NCBI GenBank assembly: GCA_002378585.1
Contig: DFSJ01000081.1
Location: 1 to 19,615, forward strand
DNA length: 19,615 nucleotides
Reading direction: 5' to 3'
DNA from: Flavobacteriaceae bacterium UBA3440
GTDB lineage: Bacteria; Bacteroidota; Bacteroidia; Flavobacteriales; Flavobacteriaceae
Shown in pieces: positions 8,483 to 16,285 of the stretch. The notes below the pieces were generated by a model, which worked only from the letters and a program-made list of their open reading frames with translations, did not search any database and was not told the origin of the DNA. Each line of letters starts with the position of its first letter. The stretch's first letter is position 1. A program made the translations under genes and the position numbers.

Positions 8483-8866
8483 ATGAAAAGAAAATGTGTG
8501 TATTGTGCTCATCTGATCAGTGGACGATCAGATAAAAAATTTTGTGGGGATTCCTGCAGAAACTCCTACAACAACGACAAAAACCGGGATCGAAATCTGC
8601 TGGTAAAAAAATTTCACCAAAGGCTGCAAAAAAACCATCGAATACTCAACACCTTTTTGCAGGATAAAACCGAAAAAAAAGTGTTTAAAATAGCCCTTGT
8701 AGAGGCAGGTTTCAACCTTCAGTCGGTGTCCTCGTACACATCTGACCCACAAGGTGTGGCCTATTTCTTTGTGTATGATATTGGGTTCCGAATTTTGGAT
8801 GAGCACATCATACACCTGACTAGATCGACCAATAAAGGTTTTGAAGTGGCGGGGTTAACGGGATAA
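8483..8866 (+). CDS. Hypothetical zinc-ribbon protein
   Basis: Small protein of unknown function, 127 residues from the ATG at 8483 (136 from an in-frame ATG at 8456). The N terminus has four cysteines spaced CxxC-x12-CxxxC in KRKCVYCAHLISGRSDKKFC followed by CRNSYNN, a treble-clef or zinc-ribbon knuckle. A basic helical stretch follows (KNRDRNLLVKKFHQRLQKNH), and the C-terminal half ends with a tyrosine/phenylalanine-rich strand (VAYFFVYDIGFRIL). I recall uncharacterised flavobacterial proteins with the same GRSDKKFC knuckle. The later ATG is preferred because the knuckle then sits near the N terminus, as in those relatives; both starts are possible. The basic helix could suit nucleic-acid binding, but that is inference. 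Confidence 0.75.
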   Translation: MKRKCVYCAHLISGRSDKKFCGDSCRNSYNNDKNRDRNLLVKKFHQRLQKNHRILNTFLQDKTEKKVFKIALVEAGFNLQSVSSYTSDPQGVAYFFVYDIGFRILDEHIIHLTRSTNKGFEVAGLTG

Positions 8867-8904
8867 AGCAAAAAAATGTAGATTTACCCCCGTAAATTAT
8901 TCCT

Positions 8905-9591
8905 ATGAAAAAATTACTATGGATGGCGTTATGCGCTTCGGCGATGAATCTTCAAGCCCAAACCAAGAAAGAGTTAACCCAACATTTTGAATCCTACTAT
9001 AAGGCGATGCGCCAACAGTCGGATGTTCAAGGTATTATCAACGCCCTAACGCATTTGAATATTTTGTCTCCCGATAATCTTCGAAGAGATACATTGGCCT
9101 ATGTATATGCGAGCAATAACCAACATATTCAAGCATTAAATACGTTGGGCATCGAGGAAAATGAGACAGACAGTGATTTGGCCATTCAGGTAAAAGCATC
9201 TTCTTTAAAGGCTATAGGCCAGTTACCTCGGGCACTAGCACAATACAATTTATTGTCTAAAAGAAAGCCTTCGCCCTATTTAGTCTATGAAATGGCAGAC
9301 CTTAACATTCAGCTGGGTAAGGATAATATGGCCCTCTTGCTGATTGAACAAGGCATGGCTCAAGCTACCGAGGAGATGAAATACGCATTTTACGAACGTC
9401 AAGAGCCTTATGAAGTTTCCTTGAAAGCTGCATTTTTGTACTTGAAAGGATTGGCCACGTTTAATAAAAACAAAGAGGAGGTAGCTCAAGCGATTGCCTT
9501 ATTGGATGAAGCGATCGCTTTATCTCCTAACTTTAACCTAGCACAGTTGAGCAAACAAGCATTGGCACAAAGAAAAACTGAGGAGAATTAA
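8905..9591 (+). CDS. Secreted TPR-like repeat protein
   Basis: Uncharacterised exported protein of 228 residues. A Sec signal peptide is visible at 1-18 (MKKLLWMALCASAMNLQA, cleavage before QT). The mature part consists of helical pairs resembling tetratricopeptide repeats, for instance IQVKASSLKAIGQLPRALAQYNLL at about 94-117, YEMADLNIQLGKDNMALLLIEQGM at 128-151 and a last repeat near 194-215 with LLDEAIALSPNFNLA, a typical TPR helix end. TPRs act as protein-protein scaffolds, and the location should be the periplasm. It starts 38 bases after the zinc-ribbon gene. Its TAA overlaps the stop of the lipoprotein gene on the other strand within one TTAA. Confidence 0.75.
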   Translation: MKKLLWMALCASAMNLQAQTKKELTQHFESYYKAMRQQSDVQGIINALTHLNILSPDNLRRDTLAYVYASNNQHIQALNTLGIEENETDSDLAIQVKASSLKAIGQLPRALAQYNLLSKRKPSPYLVYEMADLNIQLGKDNMALLLIEQGMAQATEEMKYAFYERQEPYEVSLKAAFLYLKGLATFNKNKEEVAQAIALLDEAIALSPNFNLAQLSKQALAQRKTEEN

Positions 9592-10103
9592 TCCTGTAGC
9601 GGTATCTGGGATAGAGTGTCCTGAACAAACAATAGGCTGTCGTTGTTTTGATTCCGGAGCAATACCAGTGTTTGATCCATATCTTTAATTCCCATGAATA
9701 GTGCATTGAGTTCAGAATGCACGGGTTGATTCAACCCAAACAGTGATTTTGTTTGATTTAAATAGGTGTACACCACCTTCATCCTGGCCCGAATTGACGG
9801 CTGCTGCGCCCAATTAGGCAGCTCTGTCATGGCGACTGACTGCTTTTCAATCAGCTCATCCAACAATAAATTGAATTCCTCATCGGAAGGTGCTTTACTC
9901 AAGTAGGCTGAACGCTCTCTAAATGAAAAATAGGCTGGCCAGAGGTCTTTGATCATAACCTGTGATGTATCCAATTTAGATAACTCATTGACCGAGTCCC
10001 ATAGGACTTTGGGGGCATTGGTAGCGGAGGATACCTGGGAAACGGGTCGTTGACAGGCAGTCATCCAACCAGAAAAAATTAGAATTATGATTATTTTTTT
10101 CAC
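9588..10103 (-). CDS. Hypothetical small lipoprotein
   Basis: Unknown function. From the GTG at 10103 it is 171 residues with a lipoprotein signal: VKKIIIILIFSGWMTAC, lipobox MTAC, lipidated Cys at residue 18. The mature part is mostly helical and has no motif I recognise (SVNELSKLDTSQVMIKDLWPAYFSFRERSAYLS...). The frame stays open to 10199 upstream, but that would bury the signal peptide behind 32 extra residues and overlap the threonine dehydrogenase gene, so GTG is taken as the start. A near match to the -7 element (AAAATTTG, 7 of 8) lies just upstream on the minus strand. It stands alone, converging with the TPR gene and divergent from the dehydrogenase. Confidence 0.75.
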   Translation of the reverse strand: MKKIIIILIFSGWMTACQRPVSQVSSATNAPKVLWDSVNELSKLDTSQVMIKDLWPAYFSFRERSAYLSKAPSDEEFNLLLDELIEKQSVAMTELPNWAQQPSIRARMKVVYTYLNQTKSLFGLNQPVHSELNALFMGIKDMDQTLVLLRNQNNDSLLFVQDTLSQIPLQD

Positions 10104-10133
10104 AGCCTCGAAGGTACAAATTTTAATATAAGT

Positions 10134-10141
10134 TACCTTTG
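10134..10141 (+). promoter_or_regulatory. Bacteroidota -7 promoter element for the threonine dehydrogenase
   Basis: TACCTTTG matches TAnnTTTG at all fixed positions, 20 bases before the ATG at 10161. It lies in the short divergent gap with the lipoprotein gene. The -33 region has no clear TTTG. Confidence 0.5.
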
Positions 10142-10160
10142 AGTGAACAGTTGAAATACT

Positions 10161-11096
10161 ATGCCACAAAAGTGTCTTATCCTCGGAGCAAATGGTCAAA
10201 TCGGTACAGAACTTGTCATTGCTTTACGCAAAAAACTGGGGAATGGTCAAGTAATTGCCAGTGATGTAAAGCCCAACAAAGCACCTGACCAAGAGGGGCC
10301 TTTTATACAGTTGGATGCCCTGGATGAGTCTGCCTTAAGAGCCGTCATTGTGCAAGAAAAAATTGACACGGTTTATTTGATGGCAGCCATGCTATCCGCT
10401 ACAGGAGAACAACATCCAGATTTGGCATGGTCTTTAAACATGAACACGCTCTTTCATGTGTTGAGGTTGGGCAAGGATGGATTGATCCAGAGAATTTTCT
10501 GGCCTTCGAGTATCGCCGTTTTTGGGCCCAGCTCTCCCAAAGACAACACCCCTCAACTGGGAATCATGGAACCCTCCACTGTTTATGGAATCTCCAAATT
10601 ATCCGGAGAAATGTGGTGTCAATACTACCACCAAAAATATGGCGTTGATGTCCGCAGTTTGCGGTATCCAGGATTAATCAGTTACAAATCAGCTCCTGGT
10701 GGTGGCACTACCGACTATGCGGTGACTATTTTCTACGAAGCACTCGCTCAGGGTCATTATAACTGCTACCTATCTGCTGAAGCTACATTACCCATGATGT
10801 ATATGGATGATGCGATAGATGCTACTTTGGCCCTAATGGATGCGCCCTCGACACACGCCAAACCAGGTGTGGCTTATAACCTAGCTGGAATGTCATTCAG
10901 CCCAGAGGAATTGTCCGAGGAAATCAAAAAACACCTCCCCGAATTTTCCATAAGTTATGCACCTGACTCAAGGCAAAAAATTGCGGATTCCTGGCCCAAA
11001 TCTATTGACGATTCATGGGCTAGAAAAGATTGGGGATGGAAGCCCAAATACGATCTATCTCAAATGGTCCACACTATGTTGGCACACTTAAAATAG
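10161..11096 (+). CDS. L-threonine 3-dehydrogenase, SDR type
   Basis: Extended short-chain dehydrogenase of 311 residues, very like the UDP-galactose-epimerase-related threonine dehydrogenase known from Flavobacterium frigidimaris, which oxidises L-threonine with NAD to 2-amino-3-ketobutyrate. Visible features are the Rossmann loop GANGQIG at 9-15, the acidic end of strand two (ASDV at 33-36) suiting NAD, the active-site serine region WPSSIAVFGP at 114-123, the catalytic pair Tyr142 and Lys146 in YGISK, the PGLISYKSAPGGGTTDYAV block at 170-188 and LPMMYMDDAIDA at 210-221. The last block and the GGGTTDYAV signature favour threonine dehydrogenase over a sugar epimerase. The partner ligase (kbl) is not in the window. 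Its TAG directly abuts the rimK stop on the other strand. Confidence 0.87.
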   Translation: MPQKCLILGANGQIGTELVIALRKKLGNGQVIASDVKPNKAPDQEGPFIQLDALDESALRAVIVQEKIDTVYLMAAMLSATGEQHPDLAWSLNMNTLFHVLRLGKDGLIQRIFWPSSIAVFGPSSPKDNTPQLGIMEPSTVYGISKLSGEMWCQYYHQKYGVDVRSLRYPGLISYKSAPGGGTTDYAVTIFYEALAQGHYNCYLSAEATLPMMYMDDAIDATLALMDAPSTHAKPGVAYNLAGMSFSPEELSEEIKKHLPEFSISYAPDSRQKIADSWPKSIDDSWARKDWGWKPKYDLSQMVHTMLAHLK

Positions 11097-12515
11097 CTAC
11101 TCAGAAATCAAAGAGGCTTCAAGTCGGTATTTGATGTTTTTCTCGATCGCTTCAATCATGGAGTTGGCCACATTGATACCCGTAGCGTTCTCTATACCTT
11201 CCAAACCTGGTGAAGAATTAACTTCCAGCAGTAGCGGACCTTTGTTGGAGCGAATGATATCTACCCCAGCCACAGCCAAGTTAAATACCTTGGCCGCCTT
11301 CAAAGCGAGTTTCTTTTCTTCCGAGGTGATCTTGACCACAGAAGCTTTACCTCCTTGGTGTAAATTGGCTCTAAACTCTCCACGCTCAGCCTGACGCTGC
11401 ATAGAAGCAACAATCCGTCCGCCAACTACAAAACAACGTATGTCCTGACCATTAGCTTCCTTGATAAATTCCTGAACTAAAATATTGGTCTTAACGCTTT
11501 TAAACGCATTGATGACACTTTCCGCCGCCTTATTGGTCTCTGCGAGCACCACTCCTTTACCTTGGGTGCTTTCCAATAACTTAATAATCAGTGGAGCCCC
11601 GTTCACCATACGGATCAAATCTTTGGTATCCATCGGAGACTTGGCAAATCCCGTGGTAGGTATATGGATATCGTTTTCTGAGAAAAGCTGAGAAGCAAAT
11701 AGCTTATCCCTAGATTGGGTAATTGATTCCGCTGAATTTAAACAGTAAACACCCAGGTGTTTAAACTGGCGCAGTAAAGCGCACCCGTAAAAAGTTACGG
11801 AAGGTTTTATTCTAGGAATAATCGCATCAAAATCGTTGAGGATATTTCCTCCTCGATACCTAATTTCAGGTGAATTGGCATCGAGTTTTATGTATAAATG
11901 TTCTACATTAAGAAATACCATTTCGTGACCACGGGCCTCTCCAGCCTCCATGATTCTGCGGTTAGAATACAAAGCTGGATTACTCGCCAAAAGGGCAATG
12001 CGCAATCCTGTCTTATCTTTGATGTACGACTTGTAATGCAATCTGAGGGTTTCCTCAGAACAATCTCCCAAGTTAAATGAGGAGGCTGGATTAACCAAAT
12101 AACGGCCCACCAAGGCCTCGCGACCTAAAAGCATCCGATATTCCATCGTATCTCTACTGGCTAGGGTCAATTGGATGTCAAAAGCCTCTCCTCCCAATAC
12201 GACTTGAGTTCTGATGACGAAACGCTCTTCGGCGATCCCAATGGAACTTTTGACAATCCTTCGGCTGTAGACACGCGCTTCACAGAGTACAGAAATAGTC
12301 ATATTGTCCTGGAGTGGGTTGACCTCAAACTTCACCCAATCTTGCCCATCTTTGACAAAAGGTTTGATTTTTGAAGCTTGAATCGAAGAGGTTTTAGCCC
12401 CTGAATCAACACGTACTTTGATCGCTGGAATGTGAAGGTTGGAGAGTTGACACCATTCCTCGCTCCCCAGTAAGGTGAGTTGTTCTACGTCAACAGGCGG
12501 ATTATTCCTCTTCAA
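11097..12515 (-). CDS. rimK: RimB-RimK fusion: retropepsin-like domain plus ribosomal S6-type glutamate ligase
   Basis: A 472-residue two-domain protein. Residues 14-150 match the ATP-dependent zinc protease/RimB family (PF05618), a retropepsin-like fold, with the active-site DSGAKTSS at 37-44 and the flap-side MLLGREAL at 128-135. Residues 170-465 are a RimK-type ATP-grasp ligase: [10 protein letters not shown] start, [18 protein letters not shown], the glycine-rich loop [13 protein letters not shown] at 315-327, DIRCFVVGG at 358-366 and the metal-binding [12 protein letters not shown] at 431-442. RimK adds glutamates to a protein C terminus (S6 in E. coli); separate RimB proteins modulate RimK elsewhere. 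The likely start is TTG, as no in-frame ATG occurs before residue 72; it overlaps the upstream acidic-tail gene by 14 bases. It is the last gene of the speA operon. Confidence 0.92.
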   Translation of the reverse strand: MKRNNPPVDVEQLTLLGSEEWCQLSNLHIPAIKVRVDSGAKTSSIQASKIKPFVKDGQDWVKFEVNPLQDNMTISVLCEARVYSRRIVKSSIGIAEERFVIRTQVVLGGEAFDIQLTLASRDTMEYRMLLGREALVGRYLVNPASSFNLGDCSEETLRLHYKSYIKDKTGLRIALLASNPALYSNRRIMEAGEARGHEMVFLNVEHLYIKLDANSPEIRYRGGNILNDFDAIIPRIKPSVTFYGCALLRQFKHLGVYCLNSAESITQSRDKLFASQLFSENDIHIPTTGFAKSPMDTKDLIRMVNGAPLIIKLLESTQGKGVVLAETNKAAESVINAFKSVKTNILVQEFIKEANGQDIRCFVVGGRIVASMQRQAERGEFRANLHQGGKASVVKITSEEKKLALKAAKVFNLAVAGVDIIRSNKGPLLLEVNSSPGLEGIENATGINVANSMIEAIEKNIKYRLEASLISE

Positions 12516-12801
12516 CTTCGTCTACTTCAGGAATTTCTGTATCAGCATCTGCATCTGCATCATACACTTCATCATCCTCATCAAAATTGGCCATAGACTT
12601 CTCCAGAGAAGTGCTGATTTTAACCAAGTACTTGGTGTCCTCTGTGGAAACTTCAACCGCCTCAATTAACTCACCTTTGAGGTTGCGGAACGTAACTACA
12701 TTAGAATCATCATACCCTTCAGGGTAAGTCTCTACCAAAAGTTTTAGGAGCTCTGGGGTGAGTTTTTTGTAATCGATGATGACACGCTTCAAATTCTTCA
12801 T
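12502..12801 (-). CDS. Small acidic-tailed protein, possible RimK substrate
   Basis: Unknown function, 99 residues. Residues 1-70 look folded ([22 protein letters not shown], then [36 protein letters not shown]). The last 28 residues are almost all acidic and likely disordered, from [18 protein letters not shown] to the end EVDEVEEE. The tail is built on a GCATCT-type hexamer repeat at 12545-12561. The three terminal glutamates recall the Glu-Glu end of ribosomal protein S6 that RimK extends. The gene starts one base after the DHS-like gene and overlaps the RimK fusion by 14 bases, so the products are made together. I recall similar small flavobacterial proteins being labelled DNA primase, but no primase motif is visible. 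The substrate role is inference. Confidence 0.85.
   Translation of the reverse strand: MKNLKRVIIDYKKLTPELLKLLVETYPEGYDDSNVVTFRNLKGELIEAVEVSTEDTKYLVKISTSLEKSMANFDEDDEVYDADADADTEIPEVDEVEEE
12545..12561. repeat. Short in-frame hexanucleotide repeat in the acidic tail
   Basis: Nearly three copies of GCATCT lie end to end and encode the alternating Asp-Ala run of the acidic tail on the minus strand. Slippage by one unit would add or remove two residues without shifting the frame. The tract is short, so any variability is speculative. Confidence 0.4.
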
Positions 12802-12802
12802 A

Positions 12803-13777
12803 TTACATCTCTAGTAAATAGGCAAAGATTAATGGCGCTACAATGGTAGCATCGCTTTCTATAATAAATTTAGGGGTATTGATGTCCAATTTACCCCAAG
12901 TGATCTTCTCGTTGGGTACCGCGCCGGAATACGATCCGTAGCTGGTAGTCGAGTCGCTGATCTGGCAAAAATAACTCCAGAATGGGGTGTCCGTGCGCTC
13001 CATATCTTGGTAGAGCATAGGTACTACACAAATAGGAAAATCTCCCGCGATTCCACCACCTATTTGGAAGAATCCAATTCCGTGGTCAGAGTTTTGGGTA
13101 TACCAATCTGCCAAAAAAGTCATGTACTCAATTCCTGATTTCATGGTTGATGCTTTCAACTCGCCTTTCAGCACGTATGAAGCAAATATATTTCCCATGG
13201 TACTGTCCTCCCACCCAGGAACGACCATCGGTAGGTTTTTCTGGGCAGCAGCATACATCCAAGAATTTTGGATGTCAATTTCATAGTATGGTTCTAGCAC
13301 TCCGGATAACAACAGTTTATACATGAATTCATGTGGGAAGTATCGCTCACCAGCATCTTCTGCATCTTTCCAAATTTGGTAGATGTGTTTTTGCAATCTT
13401 CTAAACGCTTCCTCTTCAGGGATACAGGTATCCGTCACTCGGTTAAGCCCTCGCTCCAACAAATCCCATTCATCTTGTGGTGTTAAGTCTCTGTAGTGAG
13501 GAACGCGCTCGTAATGTGAGTGGGCTACCAAATTCATAATGTCCTCCTCTAGGTTGGCCCCAGTACATGAAATAATCTGCACTTTATCTTGACGAATCAC
13601 CTCGGCAAATATCTTTCCAAGTTCCGCTGTACTCATAGCGCCAGCAAGCGACACCAACATTTTGGAACCCTGAGCTAACTGATCCTCATAGCCTTTTGCG
13701 GCGTCCACTAAACTGGCCGCATTAAAATGCAGGTAGTACTTGGTAATAAACTCTGAAATCGGTCCTCTATGCTTCAT
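12803..13777 (-). CDS. Deoxyhypusine synthase-like polyamine aminobutyltransferase
   Basis: Member of the deoxyhypusine/homospermidine synthase family, 324 residues. These NAD-dependent enzymes cleave a polyamine and pass the aminobutyl group to a lysine (eIF5A) or another amine. The catalytic lysine is present as Lys296 in SGAVPNEKITWGK (284-296), matching SGARPDEAVSWGK around Lys329 of human DHS. The NAD-side motifs are LAGAMST at 44-50, CTGANLEEDIMN at 71-82 and IGGGIAG at 239-245. The human KHHIANAN segment after the glycines, which includes His288 at the spermidine site, reads GDFPICVV here, so the substrate may differ. Bacteria have no eIF5A. A role as homospermidine synthase or a related transferase fits the speA-speB context. 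It overlaps speB by 11 bases. Confidence 0.88.
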   Translation of the reverse strand: MKHRGPISEFITKYYLHFNAASLVDAAKGYEDQLAQGSKMLVSLAGAMSTAELGKIFAEVIRQDKVQIISCTGANLEEDIMNLVAHSHYERVPHYRDLTPQDEWDLLERGLNRVTDTCIPEEEAFRRLQKHIYQIWKDAEDAGERYFPHEFMYKLLLSGVLEPYYEIDIQNSWMYAAAQKNLPMVVPGWEDSTMGNIFASYVLKGELKASTMKSGIEYMTFLADWYTQNSDHGIGFFQIGGGIAGDFPICVVPMLYQDMERTDTPFWSYFCQISDSTTSYGSYSGAVPNEKITWGKLDINTPKFIIESDATIVAPLIFAYLLEM

Positions 13778-14705
13778 CTTCTTGGTGGGGTTTGAATTTT
13801 CTTACGGTATGTGTCGTGCCAAATGTGGATTCATATGGCTCATCAGCTGCTTCATTTTTAAACTTGTAAGCCAGCATTTTGTAGTACAATTTAGCGGCCA
13901 AAAACTCGGAAGGTTTAGAAGCTGCATTCGGGCATAACTCAACGATATCGAATCCTACCACATTTTTTTGCTTAAACACTTCTTTCAGCAAATTCATGGT
14001 TTCATACCACAGCATCCCTCCTGGCTCAGGTGTGCCTGTAGCTGGGCATATGGATGGGTCAAAGGCATCCAAGTCAATGGTGATAAAAACATGATCGGTA
14101 CAGAGGTCGACCACTTTATCCGCCCAGTAATCATCCTCAGCCATTTCATGGGCAAAAAATGTTTTTTCACGGTTCATAAAATTCAGCTCTATGGCATCCA
14201 TGGAACGAATACCGACCTGAATTAAGTTGGTGGTTTGACTGGCTTCATGAACCGCGCAAGCGTGGTTGCAAGTAGTCCCATCGTATGAGGGTCTAAGGTC
14301 AGCGTGCGCATCGATTTGCAACACGGTTAAATTTTCAAAACATTCGTTAAAAGCGCGAATACTGCCGATTGAAATCGAGTGCTCCCCACCAAATAAAGTA
14401 ACAAATTTATTTTTTTTGATGTACGATTTAGCTGAGGCGTGAACGGCATCTACCATCGCTTCTGGTGAACTGTTTTCGGTGACTGCTGGGGCCAAAAACA
14501 CCCCTTGTTTATACACCTCTTGTTCCGTTTCAATGTCGTACAACTCCATGTTTTCTGAGGCAGACAAGAAAGCCTCCGGCCCTTTGTCCGCTCCCTTACC
14601 CCAGGTACTTGTACCGTCGTAAGGCACGGGAATTAAAACGATTTTTGACGTCTCTAACTGAGCGTTCTCTTCTGGAATACCCGCGTAGGTTCTACTTGTT
14701 TTCAT
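13767..14705 (-). CDS. speB: Agmatinase (agmatine ureohydrolase)
   Basis: Dimanganese ureohydrolase of 312 residues that splits agmatine into putrescine and urea. The metal-binding motifs are complete: GGEHS at 106-110 with His109, DAHAD at 132-136 and DLDAFDP at 211-217. The PEPGG segment at 226-230 and the late VGFDIVELCP are also typical of the family. Arginase and formiminoglutamase share the fold; agmatinase is preferred because the gene overlaps the arginine decarboxylase gene by 14 bases, so its substrate is made by the preceding gene. About 30 charged residues extend the C terminus beyond the core. Confidence 0.95.
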   Translation of the reverse strand: MKTSRTYAGIPEENAQLETSKIVLIPVPYDGTSTWGKGADKGPEAFLSASENMELYDIETEQEVYKQGVFLAPAVTENSSPEAMVDAVHASAKSYIKKNKFVTLFGGEHSISIGSIRAFNECFENLTVLQIDAHADLRPSYDGTTCNHACAVHEASQTTNLIQVGIRSMDAIELNFMNREKTFFAHEMAEDDYWADKVVDLCTDHVFITIDLDAFDPSICPATGTPEPGGMLWYETMNLLKEVFKQKNVVGFDIVELCPNAASKPSEFLAAKLYYKMLAYKFKNEAADEPYESTFGTTHTVRKFKPHQEDEA

Positions 14706-16092
14706 ATCCTAATATAGCCAACATTTCCTCGGCGTTTTGTTGTTCTTTAAATAGTTTGGTGACTAAATTACCTTCTTCATCCCTGTCGATTAATATATGT
14801 TTGGGGCTTGGAATCAAACAGTGTTGCAACCCACCATAACCTCCGATGGTTTCTTGATACGCACCGACATTAAAGAACCCGATAAACAAGGGCTTGTCCG
14901 ACTTATATTTGGGTAAATAAATGGCATTCATATGCTGTTCACTGTTGTAGTAATCATCGCTATCGCAGGTTAATCCACCCAACAAAACCCGCTCGTATTC
15001 ATCGTTCCAGCGGTTGATCGGCAACATAATAAATCGCTTATTGATCGCCCAGGTATCGGGTAATGTGGTGATAAATGATGAGTTAATCATGTACCACTTC
15101 TCTCGGTCATTTTGTTGCTTTTGATAAAGTACCTGATAGATAGCTCCACCACTTTCACCTACGGTATAGCTGCCGAATTCAGTAAATATATTGGGCATAT
15201 CGATTTCTGCCTCCTCACACGCCATTTTGATTTGGTTGATGATTTCATCGACCATGTAGGCGTAATCATAATCAAAAGCCAATGAATTTTTAATCGGAAA
15301 ACCACCCCCAATATTGAGGCTATCCAAACTCTCGCACTCTCTTTTTAAAGCGACATATACCTTCATACACTTCTGGAGTTCATTCCAGTAGTAGGCGGTG
15401 TCATTGATGCCGGTATTGATGAAAAAGTGAAGCATTTTGAGCTCTACTTGTGGATTTGACTCAATCTGCTGTCGGTAAAAAGGCAAAATATTTCTGTAGC
15501 CAATACCTAAACGCGAGGTGTAAAACTCAAACTTGGGTTCTTCTTCAGAGGCGATACGAATACCTACCTTAAACTTCTTTTTGATTTGGCCGGTTAACAA
15601 GGGAAGCTCCTCGTAGTTATCGAGTATAGGTATACAATTTTTATGACCCCCATTGATCAATTTAGCGATGTTATCAATGTATTGACTTCGCTTAAATCCA
15701 TTGCAAATGACGTAGGTATCGTTTTTAATGGATCCCGCCTCCTTCAAATTTTCCACAATATTCAAATCAAAAGCCGAGGAGGTTTCGATATGAATATTGT
15801 TTTTCAGCGCTTCATCCAAAACGTGCTTGAAATGAGAACTTTTAGTGCAGTAGCAATAGTAGTATTTACCTACATACTCGTGCTTTTTCATGGCTTGGCT
15901 GAACCACTTCTTGGCTTGGAGAATGTTCTCTGATATTTTAGGCAAATAAGTGAATTTCAACGGAGAGCCATATTCAGCCACTAGACCATTAAGGTCGATA
16001 CCGTGAAATTCTAAATGGTTTCCGTTTAAGGTAAATTCCTTTTGGGGGAAATAATAACTCTGATCAATAAGGTCTTTATACTGAATATTCAT
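14692..16092 (-). CDS. speA: Biosynthetic arginine decarboxylase, short form
   Basis: PLP-dependent fold III (alanine racemase-like) decarboxylase converting arginine to agmatine, the first step of putrescine synthesis by this route. At 466 residues it is much shorter than E. coli SpeA (658), a size I recall as usual in this phylum. The PLP lysine is Lys84 in CYCTKSSHFKHV. The glycine-rich phosphate loop is IGGGFP at 261-266, EFGSYTVGES at 305-314 replaces the EPGR-type segment, Cys376 in TCDSDD at 375-380 is the active-site cysteine from the partner subunit, and GAYQ at 410-413 completes the site. First gene of the five-gene operon; agmatinase follows with a 14-base overlap. Ornithine or diaminopimelate decarboxylase activity is excluded mainly by context. 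Confidence 0.92.
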   Translation of the reverse strand: MNIQYKDLIDQSYYFPQKEFTLNGNHLEFHGIDLNGLVAEYGSPLKFTYLPKISENILQAKKWFSQAMKKHEYVGKYYYCYCTKSSHFKHVLDEALKNNIHIETSSAFDLNIVENLKEAGSIKNDTYVICNGFKRSQYIDNIAKLINGGHKNCIPILDNYEELPLLTGQIKKKFKVGIRIASEEEPKFEFYTSRLGIGYRNILPFYRQQIESNPQVELKMLHFFINTGINDTAYYWNELQKCMKVYVALKRECESLDSLNIGGGFPIKNSLAFDYDYAYMVDEIINQIKMACEEAEIDMPNIFTEFGSYTVGESGGAIYQVLYQKQQNDREKWYMINSSFITTLPDTWAINKRFIMLPINRWNDEYERVLLGGLTCDSDDYYNSEQHMNAIYLPKYKSDKPLFIGFFNVGAYQETIGGYGGLQHCLIPSPKHILIDRDEEGNLVTKLFKEQQNAEEMLAILGYENK

Positions 16093-16183
16093 CGATGATT
16101 TTTTGTACCGTGATTAATAATAATAGCTGTAACGTAATGAAATACAGCGTATTAGATCAAAATCTGTCTGACGGTGGTAGGTA

Positions 16184-16191
16184 CAAAAGTA
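16184..16191 (-). promoter_or_regulatory. Bacteroidota -7 promoter element for the speA operon
   Basis: On the minus strand these bases read TACTTTTG, matching TAnnTTTG fully. Transcription would start near 16178 and give a leader of about 85 bases before the speA ATG. No good TTTG lies at the -33 distance; the palindrome at 16213-16225 sits near -35 to -47, a place where an activator or repressor could bind. Confidence 0.5.
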
Positions 16192-16212
16192 TACGCGCTG
16201 TACAAGCGAAAA

Positions 16213-16225
16213 TGGAGGTCCTCCA
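16213..16225. promoter_or_regulatory. Inverted repeat upstream of the speA promoter
   Basis: TGGAGGTCCTCCA is an inverted repeat with 6-bp arms around one central base, flanked by direct GCGAA copies at 16206-16210 and 16226-16230. On the minus strand it is followed by TTTTCG, so it could instead act as a short terminator (TGGAG, loop GAC, CTCCA, then TTTT) for a transcript running through the hairpin at 16227-16285. Operator or terminator cannot be decided from the sequence. Confidence 0.35.
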
Positions 16226-16226
16226 G

Positions 16227-16285
16227 CGAAGTAGGCTTTACATTTTGGCTGCCTGAATCCCAGGCTGTCTGTGAAAAATACTTCG
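16227..16285 (-). ncRNA. Possible structured RNA upstream of speA
   Basis: The segment folds on paper into one long hairpin. An outer stem pairs CGAAGTA (16227-16233) with TACTTCG (16279-16285), a middle stem pairs TTTACA (16237-16242) with TGTGAAA (16270-16276, one bulged G), and an inner stem pairs GCCTG (16251-16255) with CAGGC (16261-16265) around a five-base loop. Eighteen pairs in 59 bases is more than expected by chance for an intergenic stretch. On the minus strand it would be followed by the terminator-like palindrome. It resembles no RNA family I can name; it may be a small RNA or a dispersed repeat. Confidence 0.25.

Noticed and set aside
10104..10199. Upstream extension of the lipoprotein gene
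   Set aside because: It would hide the lipoprotein signal peptide and overlap the dehydrogenase gene and its promoter.
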